Below, one piece after another: positions 26,701 to 36,702 of a stretch of DNA of 36,702 bases. The first letter of the stretch is position 1. Every line of letters starts with the position of its first letter. The stretch covers positions 1 to 36,702 of the forward strand of contig DVFS01000053.1 in the NCBI GenBank assembly GCA_018713115.1, written 5' to 3'. Source of the stretch: Candidatus Galligastranaerophilus faecipullorum. GTDB lineage: Bacteria; Cyanobacteriota; Vampirovibrionia; Gastranaerophilales; Gastranaerophilaceae. The translations under genes were made by a program, and so were the position numbers. Below the pieces are notes generated by a model. It was given only the letters and a program-made list of their open reading frames with translations. It ran no database searches and had not been told where the DNA came from.

Positions 26701-26942
26701 ACGGCATGTTTGCACCAGGGCTCTTCAAGCGGGCAGGAGCAGGAAGGTTTTGCACTTGTTTTGTTGAATTTTATGGATGTTTCATAGTAAGACTTGTAGT
26801 TGCCCTTAATTTTGCCCGTTACGGTTGAATCTTTAAGGGTGATTTCTTCCACCTGTCCTTTTTGAAAATACTCATAACCGCGGCGCCAACTGCCGGGTTT
26901 AGAGTTATCTTTTAAATATTTATTGTTGAATATATACTTCAC
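23775..26942 (-). CDS. SNF2-family helicase with N-terminal SWIM zinc finger
   Basis: A 1055-residue superfamily 2 DNA translocase starting at GTG (26942); no in-frame ATG is available. The N-terminus has the SWIM finger CSCPLEEPWCKH (68-79, C-x-C-x6-C-x-H), thought to bind DNA or protein. After a bacterial SNF2-associated region of about 500 residues comes the motor: LADDMGLGKTLQTL (motif I, about 610-625), DESQNIKN (motif II, DESQ rather than DEAH), SGTPIEN (III), LRRMKRDV, then in the second lobe LVSLKAGGTGLNLTGA (V) and DRAYRIGQ (VI). Such proteins remodel protein-DNA complexes, probably in repair or transcription, but the exact role is unknown. No Shine-Dalgarno sequence is apparent. Confidence 0.9.
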   Translation of the reverse strand: MKYIFNNKYLKDNSKPGSWRRGYEYFQKGQVEEITLKDSTVTGKIKGNYKSYYETSIKFNKTSAKPSCSCPLEEPWCKHAVALGLTALKDHLWDEFLYEKHDITPVFEDEDLPMCENPQGGYIFHFNPKRRQNFFSILVMDRNTKRVIRDLEGIFKAVLEAQKNDPDFQLNNAQKLEAMMFKMLLKQSRLDKKSGWYDVQINKFDEFFRMLSKMEDVIDAKTHKKIRFDNQTWKLCLAVNISYVGNVLLSLYWERPDGSEVYPFEEIRYFSRQLKWGRYKDVIFQTDAQVSILPQYLTKASFTDIKDAEGGKFIYEELPKLRKMMSVYLSEEMEKLAFEKRPPKCIVELSIDYDLSLKASLDFEYDGVRVPYSKTPKSPYVTIKQPEKDLLYWVKRDMQFEERAYQMLLACRFAPMQTNNLALEKEYAIDFYNYYINKAGEGWEFIEKDDMSLYKLNNKGFELKATIDFIEESTDKFEIELHGEVDGEIIEFEKIQDLVYEGAKYYNTKGKGQAAIPADDILSLLKSFNTYDVYKNEEDKFIVKTYRAGVVSEMESMGVKLKMSRKFSKFWKEISTFSNMENTPLPKATVATLREYQTKGYSWLWFLYKYGLNGILADDMGLGKTLQTLTLLQKAKEKDGKEPALVVCPTSVVFNWENEIEKFAPNLKYLVLTGVERKTQFKNIPKYDVIVTSYALVRRDIEELKKHEFRYVILDESQNIKNATSQTSKAVKELNAKHKLALSGTPIENRLEELWSIFDFLMPGFLFDANEFNYRYVNPIVEKGDKAVERRLKGQIFPFILRRMKRDVAKDLPDKIEAVAYCELTPEQKDLYLQVLDSTKEELFKSIETVGLEKSRMSIFSALLRLRQICCHPRLYDKEGTLGINESGKFEHLQEMLEEIISEGHRILLFSQFVGMLDIIKQWLETKGIKHEYLSGATKNRQEVVERFNSDPTIPIFLVSLKAGGTGLNLTGADYVIHYDPWWNPAVEDQATDRAYRIGQTKKVFVYRLITKGTVEEKIQRLKSKKRSLVDSVISIDRNIAKTLTYQDIKDIFSV

Positions 26943-27139
26943 GAAATGCCTAAAATGCTAAAAAGCCAAACTTCACTTCAACTAACATCCAAATCATTAA
27001 GCTAAACCGTAAAACCCATTCTCTGTAAGGTTATCTAATCGCTTAACAACTACACTGATAAAATAGCATTAATTTATAAAAAAAGCAACATTTTTTATTT
27101 TTGAGTTTTCAAATACCATAGTGATTTAAGGAGAGTGTT
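26943..27139. other. 197-base divergent intergenic region
   Basis: Lies between the SNF2 helicase (-) and the small tagged protein (+). It is A+T-rich and has no open frame of interest. It contains TTTATAAA-like stretches that could hold a promoter, and ends in AAGGAGAG, the ribosome-binding site of the gene at 27140. No inverted repeat of note was seen. Confidence 0.4.
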
Positions 27140-27574
27140 ATGAAAATAAGTGCTTTGAACCAGTCAAACAGTTTTGGTGGCAGATTGAAAATATCTAATA
27201 GTAGTTATGGAAACAGAGAAATCAATAATGTTGAACTCGTAGCTCAAACTCCACAGACTTTTAAGGCACTGAGTGATGCTTTTGAAAGAATTGATGAAGA
27301 AGCTAAGAAACACGAAAGTAAATTACCGTACTACAATACCAATGATTTAAAATTGCAACTTACTTGGTCGCCAAATACTTGTAATACATTGTTTAGGGTT
27401 GCTTATAAGGAAGGCAATAAAGAAGAAAGCTATACGAATGAGGCTGTTTTACCCTTAGATGTACCTGAAGCGCAAAAAATACAAATCATTAAGGAATTTG
27501 CAGATTCTGTTTGTTATAAAATTTCCGGTAAACACGAAGAGAACGCAGAAAAATTACTTAATCGTTATGTATAA
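27140..27574 (+). CDS. Small protein of unknown function with N-terminal SFGGRL tag
   Basis: A 144-residue protein with no signal peptide or membrane segment. It begins MKISALNQSNSFGGRLKISN, an N-terminal tag (SFGG, 11-14) like that of the TPR and GlgA-like proteins in this window. The rest is mixed alpha/beta (for example LKLQLTWSPNTCNTLFRVAY) with two cysteines. I do not recognise a family. AAGGAGAG precedes the ATG and a perfect hairpin follows. The codon choice looks more A+T-rich (many AAT, AGT, GAA, GTA) than its neighbours, which could reflect weak expression or a recent acquisition. Confidence 0.7.
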   Translation: MKISALNQSNSFGGRLKISNSSYGNREINNVELVAQTPQTFKALSDAFERIDEEAKKHESKLPYYNTNDLKLQLTWSPNTCNTLFRVAYKEGNKEESYTNEAVLPLDVPEAQKIQIIKEFADSVCYKISGKHEENAEKLLNRYV

Positions 27575-27584
27575 TATTTAAAAT

Positions 27585-27606
27585 GGGGCTTGATTTATCA
27601 AGCCCC
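27585..27606. terminator. Perfect hairpin terminator between convergent genes
   Basis: GGGGCTTGAT (27585-27594) pairs perfectly with ATCAAGCCCC (27597-27606). The minus strand continues into ATTTTAAAT, so it best fits as terminator of the SIMPL gene, while also limiting read-through from the gene at 27140. Confidence 0.8.
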
Positions 27607-27615
27607 ACATAGTAT

Positions 27616-31720
<4,105 letters not shown>

Positions 31721-31724
<4 letters not shown>

Positions 31725-32854
31725 AAAGAGCGGCAATAATTGTCATAGATTCCATGGGCATAGGCGCCATTGAGGACGCCTGTGACTACGGTGATGATTT
31801 AACCTGCAATACTCTGTGCAACCTTGCAAAAAAAGAAGGCGGCTTAAATGTGCCGAACTTTGAAAAACTGGGGCTTGGCAACATTAAAGACATTGAAGGT
31901 GTTAAAAAAACGGACACTCCCGAAGCTAAGTACGGCATTATGAAAATGAAGTCAAAAGGCAAAGATACCACGACGGGTCACTGGGAAATAGCAGGTCTTG
32001 TACTTAAGCATCCTTTTAGAACTTACGAAAAATTTCCGCCCGAAATAATTGATGAATTTATCAAACAGACGGACTGCAAGGGGATTCTGGGAAATATCCC
32101 CGCTTCAGGTACAAAAATTATCGAAGATATGCACAAAGAACATGAAAAAACAAAATTTCCCATTGTCTATACAAGTGCGGACAGCGTTTTTCAGGTTGCT
32201 GTCGACATAGATATTATTCCGCTTGAAACTCTTTATGACTGGTGTAAAATTGCAAGAAAAATTCTTGATGACGGCAATTGGGGTGTTTCAAGGGTAATTG
32301 CACGCCCTTATCAAATAATTGAAGGCAAACCGACGCGAATAGGTAAATTCAGGCATGATTACTCGGTTCCGCCGCCTGAGTCGACGCTTTTAAATAAAGT
32401 TCAAGACGCTGGCAAAAAAGTGCTCTCTATAGGAAAAATTAAAGATATATTTGTAAACTCGGGTATAAGCGGGGCAATCCCGACAGGTTCAAATAAAGAA
32501 GGGCTTGAGGCGACCGTTAAGTCGCTTAAAGAAAAAAAATGGGATTTAATTTTTACAAATCTTGTCGATACTGATATGCTCTACGGGCACAGGCGCGACT
32601 CATACGGGTACAAGTGTGCAATAGAGCAGATTGATTCTTATTTAAGCGAAATTATTTCATCGCTTGATAGTGATGATTTACTTATAATAACAGCAGACCA
32701 TGGCTGCGACCCTACATTCAGAGGCACAGACCACACGCGTGAAATGGTGCCGATTTTAGTGTATAATAAAAACCTGAGGGGTGAAAATATAGGCACTTTG
32801 CCGTCTTTTACCTATGTAAGCGACATTGTCAAAAACTGGCTTGAAATAATTTAA
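31721..32854 (+). CDS. deoB: Phosphopentomutase
   Basis: A 377-residue Mn-dependent mutase of the alkaline-phosphatase superfamily, interconverting (deoxy)ribose 1- and 5-phosphate in nucleoside salvage. Motifs: VIDSMGIGAIEDA (8-20, metal Asp10), KDTTTGHWEIAG (81-92, nucleophile Thr85 as in characterised DeoB), DTDMLYGHRRD, and the metal sites TADHGCDP and GTDHTREMVP. Length is slightly short of the family's roughly 390. It is coupled to the decarboxylase gene by an ATGA overlap, with GGGGGT just upstream as ribosome-binding site. The functional link to that gene is not obvious. Confidence 0.95.
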
Positions 32855-32874
32855 AAAATCGTTAAAGGTTTATA

Positions 32875-33846
32875 ATGAATAATTTTAATCCTTCGGGATA
32901 TTTAAACAGGCTTGTAGCAAATATTATAAACAATCAGATAAAGCCTCGGAATACATTTAAAGCAGGCGGGGATTTTTCGGCTTCAATTATGTCAAATACC
33001 CCTCAAACACAGCAAAAACAGACTCTTTCGCCCGAGCTTAAAATGACGCGCATGGAAGTTGAAGAAACCGCAAAATATGTAAAAGAGCTCTTAAATATGC
33101 CAAAAGAAATCACGCAGGTAATTTCACAGATGGTGAGCGCTAAAACTCTTACAAGCGCGCAGAATATGCAGCTTCTTTTGCTTTTATCAAGCGGAAAAAT
33201 AGATTTAAACGCACTGGCACAGCTTCTGGGAGATAATTCAAAAGCTGCCATGCAAAAACTTGTACAGACAATGTCGCAGGCTGCAAAAGCGGGTATAAGC
33301 GACACACAGCAGCTTAAAGACCTTATAAATACTTTAGGTGTCATAAGTGCCGCGACCACGGACTCTACATCTGCTCTGAAGAATTTCATTCTGCTTTATC
33401 TTCCATGGCTTCCGCTGAACGGCAGGGGCGAGAACCTTGACTTTGATATAGATGTTTTTGATAAAACAGGTGCGGAATCCTCTGATGACGGATTGCAGAG
33501 TATCACCATTCTTATTGAAACCATGAATTTTTCAAATGTTAAAGCTTTGCTTGAGATGACGCAGAGCGGCAAGGTTGAGATTATCATAAATTGTATTGAA
33601 AATTTTCCGCGCGAAAAGGTGCTTGCCGTTCTAAAGAAAGAATCCGAAGATTTAAACATTCAAACGGGGCTTATTGTAGAAACTTCAAAAAAAGAAATCC
33701 CTAAGGACACCGTTAAGAAAGCGCGTGCGGAGATTTCAGCCTCATCATCCGTATCACCGCAGTTAATGCTTATGGCACATGCGGTTATAAAAATCATATT
33801 TAAAATAGATAAAGACTTTTCCAATTTGACTTTTGAAAAAAAATAA
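32875..33846 (+). CDS. Uncharacterised protein preceding rod genes, possibly FliK-like
   Basis: A 323-residue protein with no signal peptide. The first about 45 residues are polar (RNTFKAGG at 25-32 loosely resembles the F-G tag of other proteins here). Residues about 50-170 are helical and Gln/Met/Ala-rich. From about 195 a mixed alpha/beta domain reads SITILIETMNFSNVKALLEM, SGKVEIIINCIENFPREKVL, and LNIQTGLIVE. That spacing recalls the C-terminal domain of hook-length control proteins (FliK), and the gene directly precedes rod genes, but this is only a suggestion. AAAGG sits 7 bases before the ATG. Confidence 0.55.
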   Translation: MNNFNPSGYLNRLVANIINNQIKPRNTFKAGGDFSASIMSNTPQTQQKQTLSPELKMTRMEVEETAKYVKELLNMPKEITQVISQMVSAKTLTSAQNMQLLLLLSSGKIDLNALAQLLGDNSKAAMQKLVQTMSQAAKAGISDTQQLKDLINTLGVISAATTDSTSALKNFILLYLPWLPLNGRGENLDFDIDVFDKTGAESSDDGLQSITILIETMNFSNVKALLEMTQSGKVEIIINCIENFPREKVLAVLKKESEDLNIQTGLIVETSKKEIPKDTVKKARAEISASSSVSPQLMLMAHAVIKIIFKIDKDFSNLTFEKK

Positions 33847-33905
33847 TTAAAAAATATCTGGGTCATACAGAGTATTTTTTGAAGGTTCCCCTGTATAAAA
33901 CCCGC

Positions 33906-33923
33906 ATGTTGCCGACGCAACGT
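33906..33923 (+). promoter_or_regulatory. Small hairpin in the leader of the rod gene cluster
   Basis: GTTGC (33908-33912) and GCAAC (33917-33921) flank a 4-base loop, about 8 bases before the AAGGAG ribosome-binding site of the gene at 33943. It could modulate translation of the first rod gene. TATAAA lies just upstream (33894-33899). Confidence 0.3.
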
Positions 33924-33942
33924 AAAAAAGGAGTAACTCAAA

Positions 33943-34641
33943 ATGAGATTACAAGGCGGTGTAAGTTTATCCAAAACAGGGCTCGGAATGTCAATTTCAG
34001 CCATGCACCTCGGTATGGAAATTATGGGCATAGGCTCTGAAAACGTTACAGGTTCCGATAAGGTGGGCTATCAGAGAAAAGAGCCCGTTGTGTCATCTTT
34101 TGCACAGTATTTGGGAATCCACGCGCTGTCAACTGCGGTTGATGATCAGGTCGGAAGGATAATCGTATCCCAAAGTCCGCTTGATTGTGCGCTCAGCGAA
34201 AAGGGTTATTTCCAGCTTCTGCATAAAGACGGGACGATAGAACTTACGCGCGACGGCAGATTTCATCTTGATAAAGACGGAAATCTCCTGAGTGTTAAAG
34301 GTCATAATGTCTTATCCGCAGGCGGTCAGCCCATTGTTTTTCCCGTTGTGCCTGATGAGCTTAAGGATGTAAAAATTTCAAAAGAAGGAAATATCAGCAT
34401 TTTTAATGCACAGACGCGAAAAATGGTTGACGCGGGCAAAATTGCCGTCGTGTCCTCGGAAGGCGCGATTGTAACGGAGCCATGTGTTGAGCAGCAGTGT
34501 CTGGAGTACTCAAACGTTTCTTTGCAGCAGGAGTTTATGGAACTTGTACCCGTTAAGAGAAACTTTGATGCCAACAGGCAGCTTTTTATGCTGCAAAACA
34601 GCAAGTTATCAAGAGCAATACAAGAGTTAGGAAGTGCATAA
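33943..34641 (+). CDS. Flagellar basal-body rod/hook protein, FlgF/FlgG type
   Basis: A 232-residue axial protein exported without signal peptide and built into the rod between inner and outer membrane. N-terminal coiled-coil segment followed by GSENVTGSDKVGYQRKEP (the family's A-N-x-x-T-x-G-[FY] motif in modified form), a central LTRDGRFHLDKDGNLLS, and a C-terminal heptad-rich segment (CLEYSNVSLQQEFMELV, then LQNSKLSRAIQEL). It is somewhat diverged: the usual Asn-x-Ala/Asn-Thr-Pro-Gly is replaced. AAGGAG lies before the ATG. Only 3 bases separate it from the next rod gene. FlgF is the likely counterpart, but F versus G is not settled. Confidence 0.8.
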   Translation: MRLQGGVSLSKTGLGMSISAMHLGMEIMGIGSENVTGSDKVGYQRKEPVVSSFAQYLGIHALSTAVDDQVGRIIVSQSPLDCALSEKGYFQLLHKDGTIELTRDGRFHLDKDGNLLSVKGHNVLSAGGQPIVFPVVPDELKDVKISKEGNISIFNAQTRKMVDAGKIAVVSSEGAIVTEPCVEQQCLEYSNVSLQQEFMELVPVKRNFDANRQLFMLQNSKLSRAIQELGSA

Positions 34642-34644
34642 TAG

Positions 34645-35367
34645 ATGTATAGCGGTTATAATTTACAGGGAATAATGAGGCGCAGCACCATAAATACCCT
34701 GCACCAGTTTGAAAAATTCGGATATTATTCTCAAAATATAGGCAATGCAAATACGCACGGCTATAAAGCCATGCGCTTTGATGATGTTTTAGACGAACAG
34801 GGCTATGTGTCGGGAGCTATTCGCACAAACCATGCACAGGGCTCGTTTCAGTTGACGCAAAATCCTCTTGATATAGGTCTTAAGGGCCCCGGGTATATGC
34901 CTGTAACCTCTCCGGGCGGTGAGATTTATTATACCCGCGACGGATCTTTTACATTAAATAAAGACGGTTACCTTGTTACAACAACGGGTGATTTAGTCGG
35001 CGGCGGCATAAAAATTGACGCAGCAAGCGTTAAAACCGAAATCAGACCCAACGGGGAAGTATACACCTATAAAGACCCCGCAGGAGAGGGCATATATTGC
35101 GGTACGATTCCTCTTGTGCAGTTTGCAAACCCGGAAGGCTTAAAAGAGGTGGGTAAAAACCGTTTTGCAGCTACCGAAGAATCGGGCGATACAGTACTTA
35201 TTCAAGACCACAACAGAATTGCCCAGTACGGTATAGAGCGCTCAAATGTTGATATCTTTGCAACGGTGGATGAAATTATGCGCCTTAATACCTCGCTTCT
35301 TGCTTCGACCACGCTTATGAAAACGGTCGGAGATATGTATGACAAAGCAATTAACATAAGGGAATAA
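34645..35367 (+). CDS. Flagellar basal-body rod protein, FlgG/FlgF type
   Basis: A 240-residue axial protein of the flg_basal_rod family. Seen: GNANTHGYKAMRFDDVL (33-49, the conserved N-terminal rod motif), NPLDIGLKGPGYMPV, the repeated signature YTRDGSFTLNKDGYLVTTTG, then QFANPEGLKEVGKNRF and a C-terminal helical segment ERSNVDIFATVDEIMRLNTS. The sequence is closer to canonical FlgG than its upstream neighbour. It is translated 3 bases after that neighbour and 6 bases before flgB, so the four rod genes form one operon. Confidence 0.82.
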   Translation: MYSGYNLQGIMRRSTINTLHQFEKFGYYSQNIGNANTHGYKAMRFDDVLDEQGYVSGAIRTNHAQGSFQLTQNPLDIGLKGPGYMPVTSPGGEIYYTRDGSFTLNKDGYLVTTTGDLVGGGIKIDAASVKTEIRPNGEVYTYKDPAGEGIYCGTIPLVQFANPEGLKEVGKNRFAATEESGDTVLIQDHNRIAQYGIERSNVDIFATVDEIMRLNTSLLASTTLMKTVGDMYDKAINIRE

Positions 35368-35373
35368 TAAACT

Positions 35374-35718
35374 ATGTATTCACCTATTGATCCTATTCAG
35401 AAATCACAACTTTTTCTTGACTTAATAGCTGCAAGGCAGGAGGCTGTATCAGGTAACATTGCCAATATGGATACACCTAATTATGTGCGAAAAGACATTG
35501 AATTTTCCCAGTATTTAAACACCATGAACTCTGACCTTGAAACAAAATTAAGTCAAAAACTCGGCCCCTCGGGTGTTATGGAACCTCAAAGCCAGGCGCT
35601 GAGTGCAGAAGACGAGCTTGCACTTATGCAGAAAAACTCCATTCTCTATGCGGTTGCGGCGCGCCAGATGACAAACACCATAACCGAGATAAAGACGGTA
35701 ATTAACGTAGGTAAGTAA
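35374..35718 (+). CDS. flgB: Flagellar proximal rod protein FlgB
   Basis: A 114-residue rod subunit that sits next to the MS ring. It carries the rod motif SGNIANMDTPNYVRKDIEF (26-44), a variable middle with FSQYLN, and a C-terminal helix DELALMQKNSILYAVAARQM, matching FlgB in size and order. flgC follows after 16 bases with GAAAGG as ribosome-binding site. In most bacteria flgB opens the flgBC-fliE unit; here it comes after the two FlgF/G-type genes. Confidence 0.9.
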   Translation: MYSPIDPIQKSQLFLDLIAARQEAVSGNIANMDTPNYVRKDIEFSQYLNTMNSDLETKLSQKLGPSGVMEPQSQALSAEDELALMQKNSILYAVAARQMTNTITEIKTVINVGK

Positions 35719-35734
35719 TTGAAAGGCATATAAA

Positions 35735-36178
35735 ATGAGCATTATGGATGCTTTTGATGTCGGTGCGGGCGGACTCAGAGCGCACGGCAGAAGAATCGAA
35801 GTTGCGGCAAGGAACGTCGCAAATATGGATACACCTAACTATGTAAGAAAAATACCCGTGTTGAATGCGACCGAGGATATATCTTTTGCGGGGCTTTTAA
35901 ATACAATGAAAGAGGATGTTTTCGGTATCGGAACCATTCCCTTTCTTGAAGGCGGGGTAAAGTTTACGGGAATTGTCGAAGACCCTACTCCTGCGGAGAA
36001 AGTTTATCGTCCGGGGCACCCTGATGCAGACAGTGAGGGCTTTGTCAGGATGTCAAACGTCAACCCCATGGTTGATATAGCTGACGCAACGCTTGCCCAG
36101 AGGGCATATGAGGCTTCTTTAGGCGTTATGTCGATTACGAAAGCCATGGCAAGCAGAGCGCTTGAAATAGGCAAGTAA
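35735..36178 (+). CDS. flgC: Flagellar proximal rod protein FlgC
   Basis: A 147-residue rod subunit. It has the N-terminal coiled-coil segment and rod motif ARNVANMDTPNYVRKIPV (25-42), PFLEGGVKFTGIVED in the middle, and the FlgC-specific C-terminal stretch YRPGHPDADSEGFVRMSNVNP with VDIADATLAQRAYEASLGVM. It shares with FlgB the ten-residue run NMDTPNYVRK. It is the last gene of the operon: its stop codon is one base from that of the convergent transglycosylase gene, and the usual next gene, fliE, is absent here. Confidence 0.92.
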   Translation: MSIMDAFDVGAGGLRAHGRRIEVAARNVANMDTPNYVRKIPVLNATEDISFAGLLNTMKEDVFGIGTIPFLEGGVKFTGIVEDPTPAEKVYRPGHPDADSEGFVRMSNVNPMVDIADATLAQRAYEASLGVMSITKAMASRALEIGK

Positions 36179-36179
36179 T

Positions 36180-36683
36180 TTAATTCAAAAATTCATTTTG
36201 GTATTCGTCCAATGCGCCGTCAAGAAGCATTTGCGTAAATTGAGGGTTGTCTTTGAGCACCTTATAATATGAAAGAATTTTCTCCGCGTACCCGTCTGCA
36301 CCGTAATAGTTGCCGTTTTTCACATTTGCAGGGCCGCAGTTGTATGCCGCAAGGGCGTTAAACATATCATCTTCAAAATAATTGTTTAAAAGTTCACTGT
36401 CGTATGCAATCCCGAGTTTTAGATTGTCTGTGGGGTTATCTCTGTCCATGGGATTTTCGCTGAAATAAATTTTATTCATGTCAAATTCGGCATCAGTGCT
36501 TATTTGCATAAAACCGTTGCAGTCAGCATAGCTTGAATTTACACTGCCATCGTCAAGATAGTGCATGCCCGATGATTCTGCAAAAATTTGCGGCAGAACA
36601 AGTTCTATTTCAACACCTTTTGCCCAGGGTTCATCAAGGAGTTCTTCAAGTATTTCTACAGGCTCGCCTATGGTCTGTGCCAT
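36180..36683 (-). CDS. SLT-type lytic transglycosylase, possibly 5'-truncated by the window
   Basis: At least 167 residues of a peptidoglycan lytic transglycosylase: IFAESSGM with catalytic Glu36, CNGFMQIS (55-62), and LAAYNCGPANV (about 109-119), the three standard SLT motifs. No signal peptide follows the ATG at 36683, and the reading frame stays open to the window edge at 36702 with no Shine-Dalgarno sequence, so the real start may lie outside. The position opposite flgBC suggests a role in letting the rod through the cell wall, like the enzyme domain of FlgJ, but that is inference. Symbol left empty. Confidence 0.8.
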   Translation of the reverse strand: MAQTIGEPVEILEELLDEPWAKGVEIELVLPQIFAESSGMHYLDDGSVNSSYADCNGFMQISTDAEFDMNKIYFSENPMDRDNPTDNLKLGIAYDSELLNNYFEDDMFNALAAYNCGPANVKNGNYYGADGYAEKILSYYKVLKDNPQFTQMLLDGALDEYQNEFLN

Positions 36684-36702
36684 ATTATTTTTTGTTTCTA
36701 TC

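Noticed and set aside
33896-33918. Possible sigma-28 flagellar promoter (TAAA followed by GCCGAC)
   Set aside because: The spacing between TAAA and GCCG is 11 bases, whereas about 15 is expected, and the second half departs from GCCGATAA. The GCCGAC falls inside a small hairpin.

Overview
The window reads as dense, mostly ordinary chromosome from a flagellated, diderm (LptF/G-type permease, ArnT-like lipid-linked glycosyltransferase) and rather A+T-rich bacterium. The protein style suggests a non-photosynthetic relative of Cyanobacteria (Melainabacteria / Gastranaerophilales type): long-form HisG, a cyanobacterial-looking IlvC, and unrelated proteins whose N-termini carry a short F-G/F-R tag. 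That placement is inference from recognition, not proof. No IS element, prophage, CRISPR array, tRNA or rRNA was seen, and no gene-free stretch exceeds 300 bases. The largest gaps are 19001-19216, 26943-27139, 5547-5722 and 16198-16352.

Layout. 1-5546: tail of a sensor histidine kinase (+), then on the minus strand an ArnT-like glycosyltransferase preceded by a secreted degenerate phosphoesterase, a hisG-mazG pair with overlapping stop and start, and a TPR protein. 5547-13785: ileS and a helical-repeat protein (+), a tyrA-lptG/F-type pair (-), then (+) an aconitase/isopropylmalate-isomerase-type small subunit, an isocitrate-dehydrogenase-like enzyme, acpS and a small unknown gene behind a structured leader. 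13786-19000: a divergent GlgA-like glycosyltransferase with a long N-terminus, orphan fliN, ilvC and a DUF815 AAA+ ATPase. 19001-27139: DUF486 membrane protein, dnaE, two small unknown genes, an AbrB-fold regulator and a SWIM/SNF2 helicase. 27140-32854: a small tagged protein, a ligA-SIMPL operon, and a PLP decarboxylase-deoB operon. 32855-36702: a flagellar block (unknown protein, two FlgF/FlgG-type rod proteins, FlgB, FlgC) converging on a lytic transglycosylase that may run off the window.

Working together: the flagellar block plus fliN supply rod and switch parts, and the transglycosylase could open the wall for the rod. The small subunit and dehydrogenase next to each other suggest citrate-to-2-oxoglutarate chemistry. 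hisG, tyrA and ilvC are scattered single amino-acid genes.

The two most interesting signals cut across genes. First, many first-of-operon genes lack a Shine-Dalgarno sequence and instead have a -10 hexamer ending exactly 6 (sometimes 7) bases before the start codon, which predicts leaderless mRNAs. Second, a short N-terminal F-G/F-R tag recurs on otherwise unrelated proteins.
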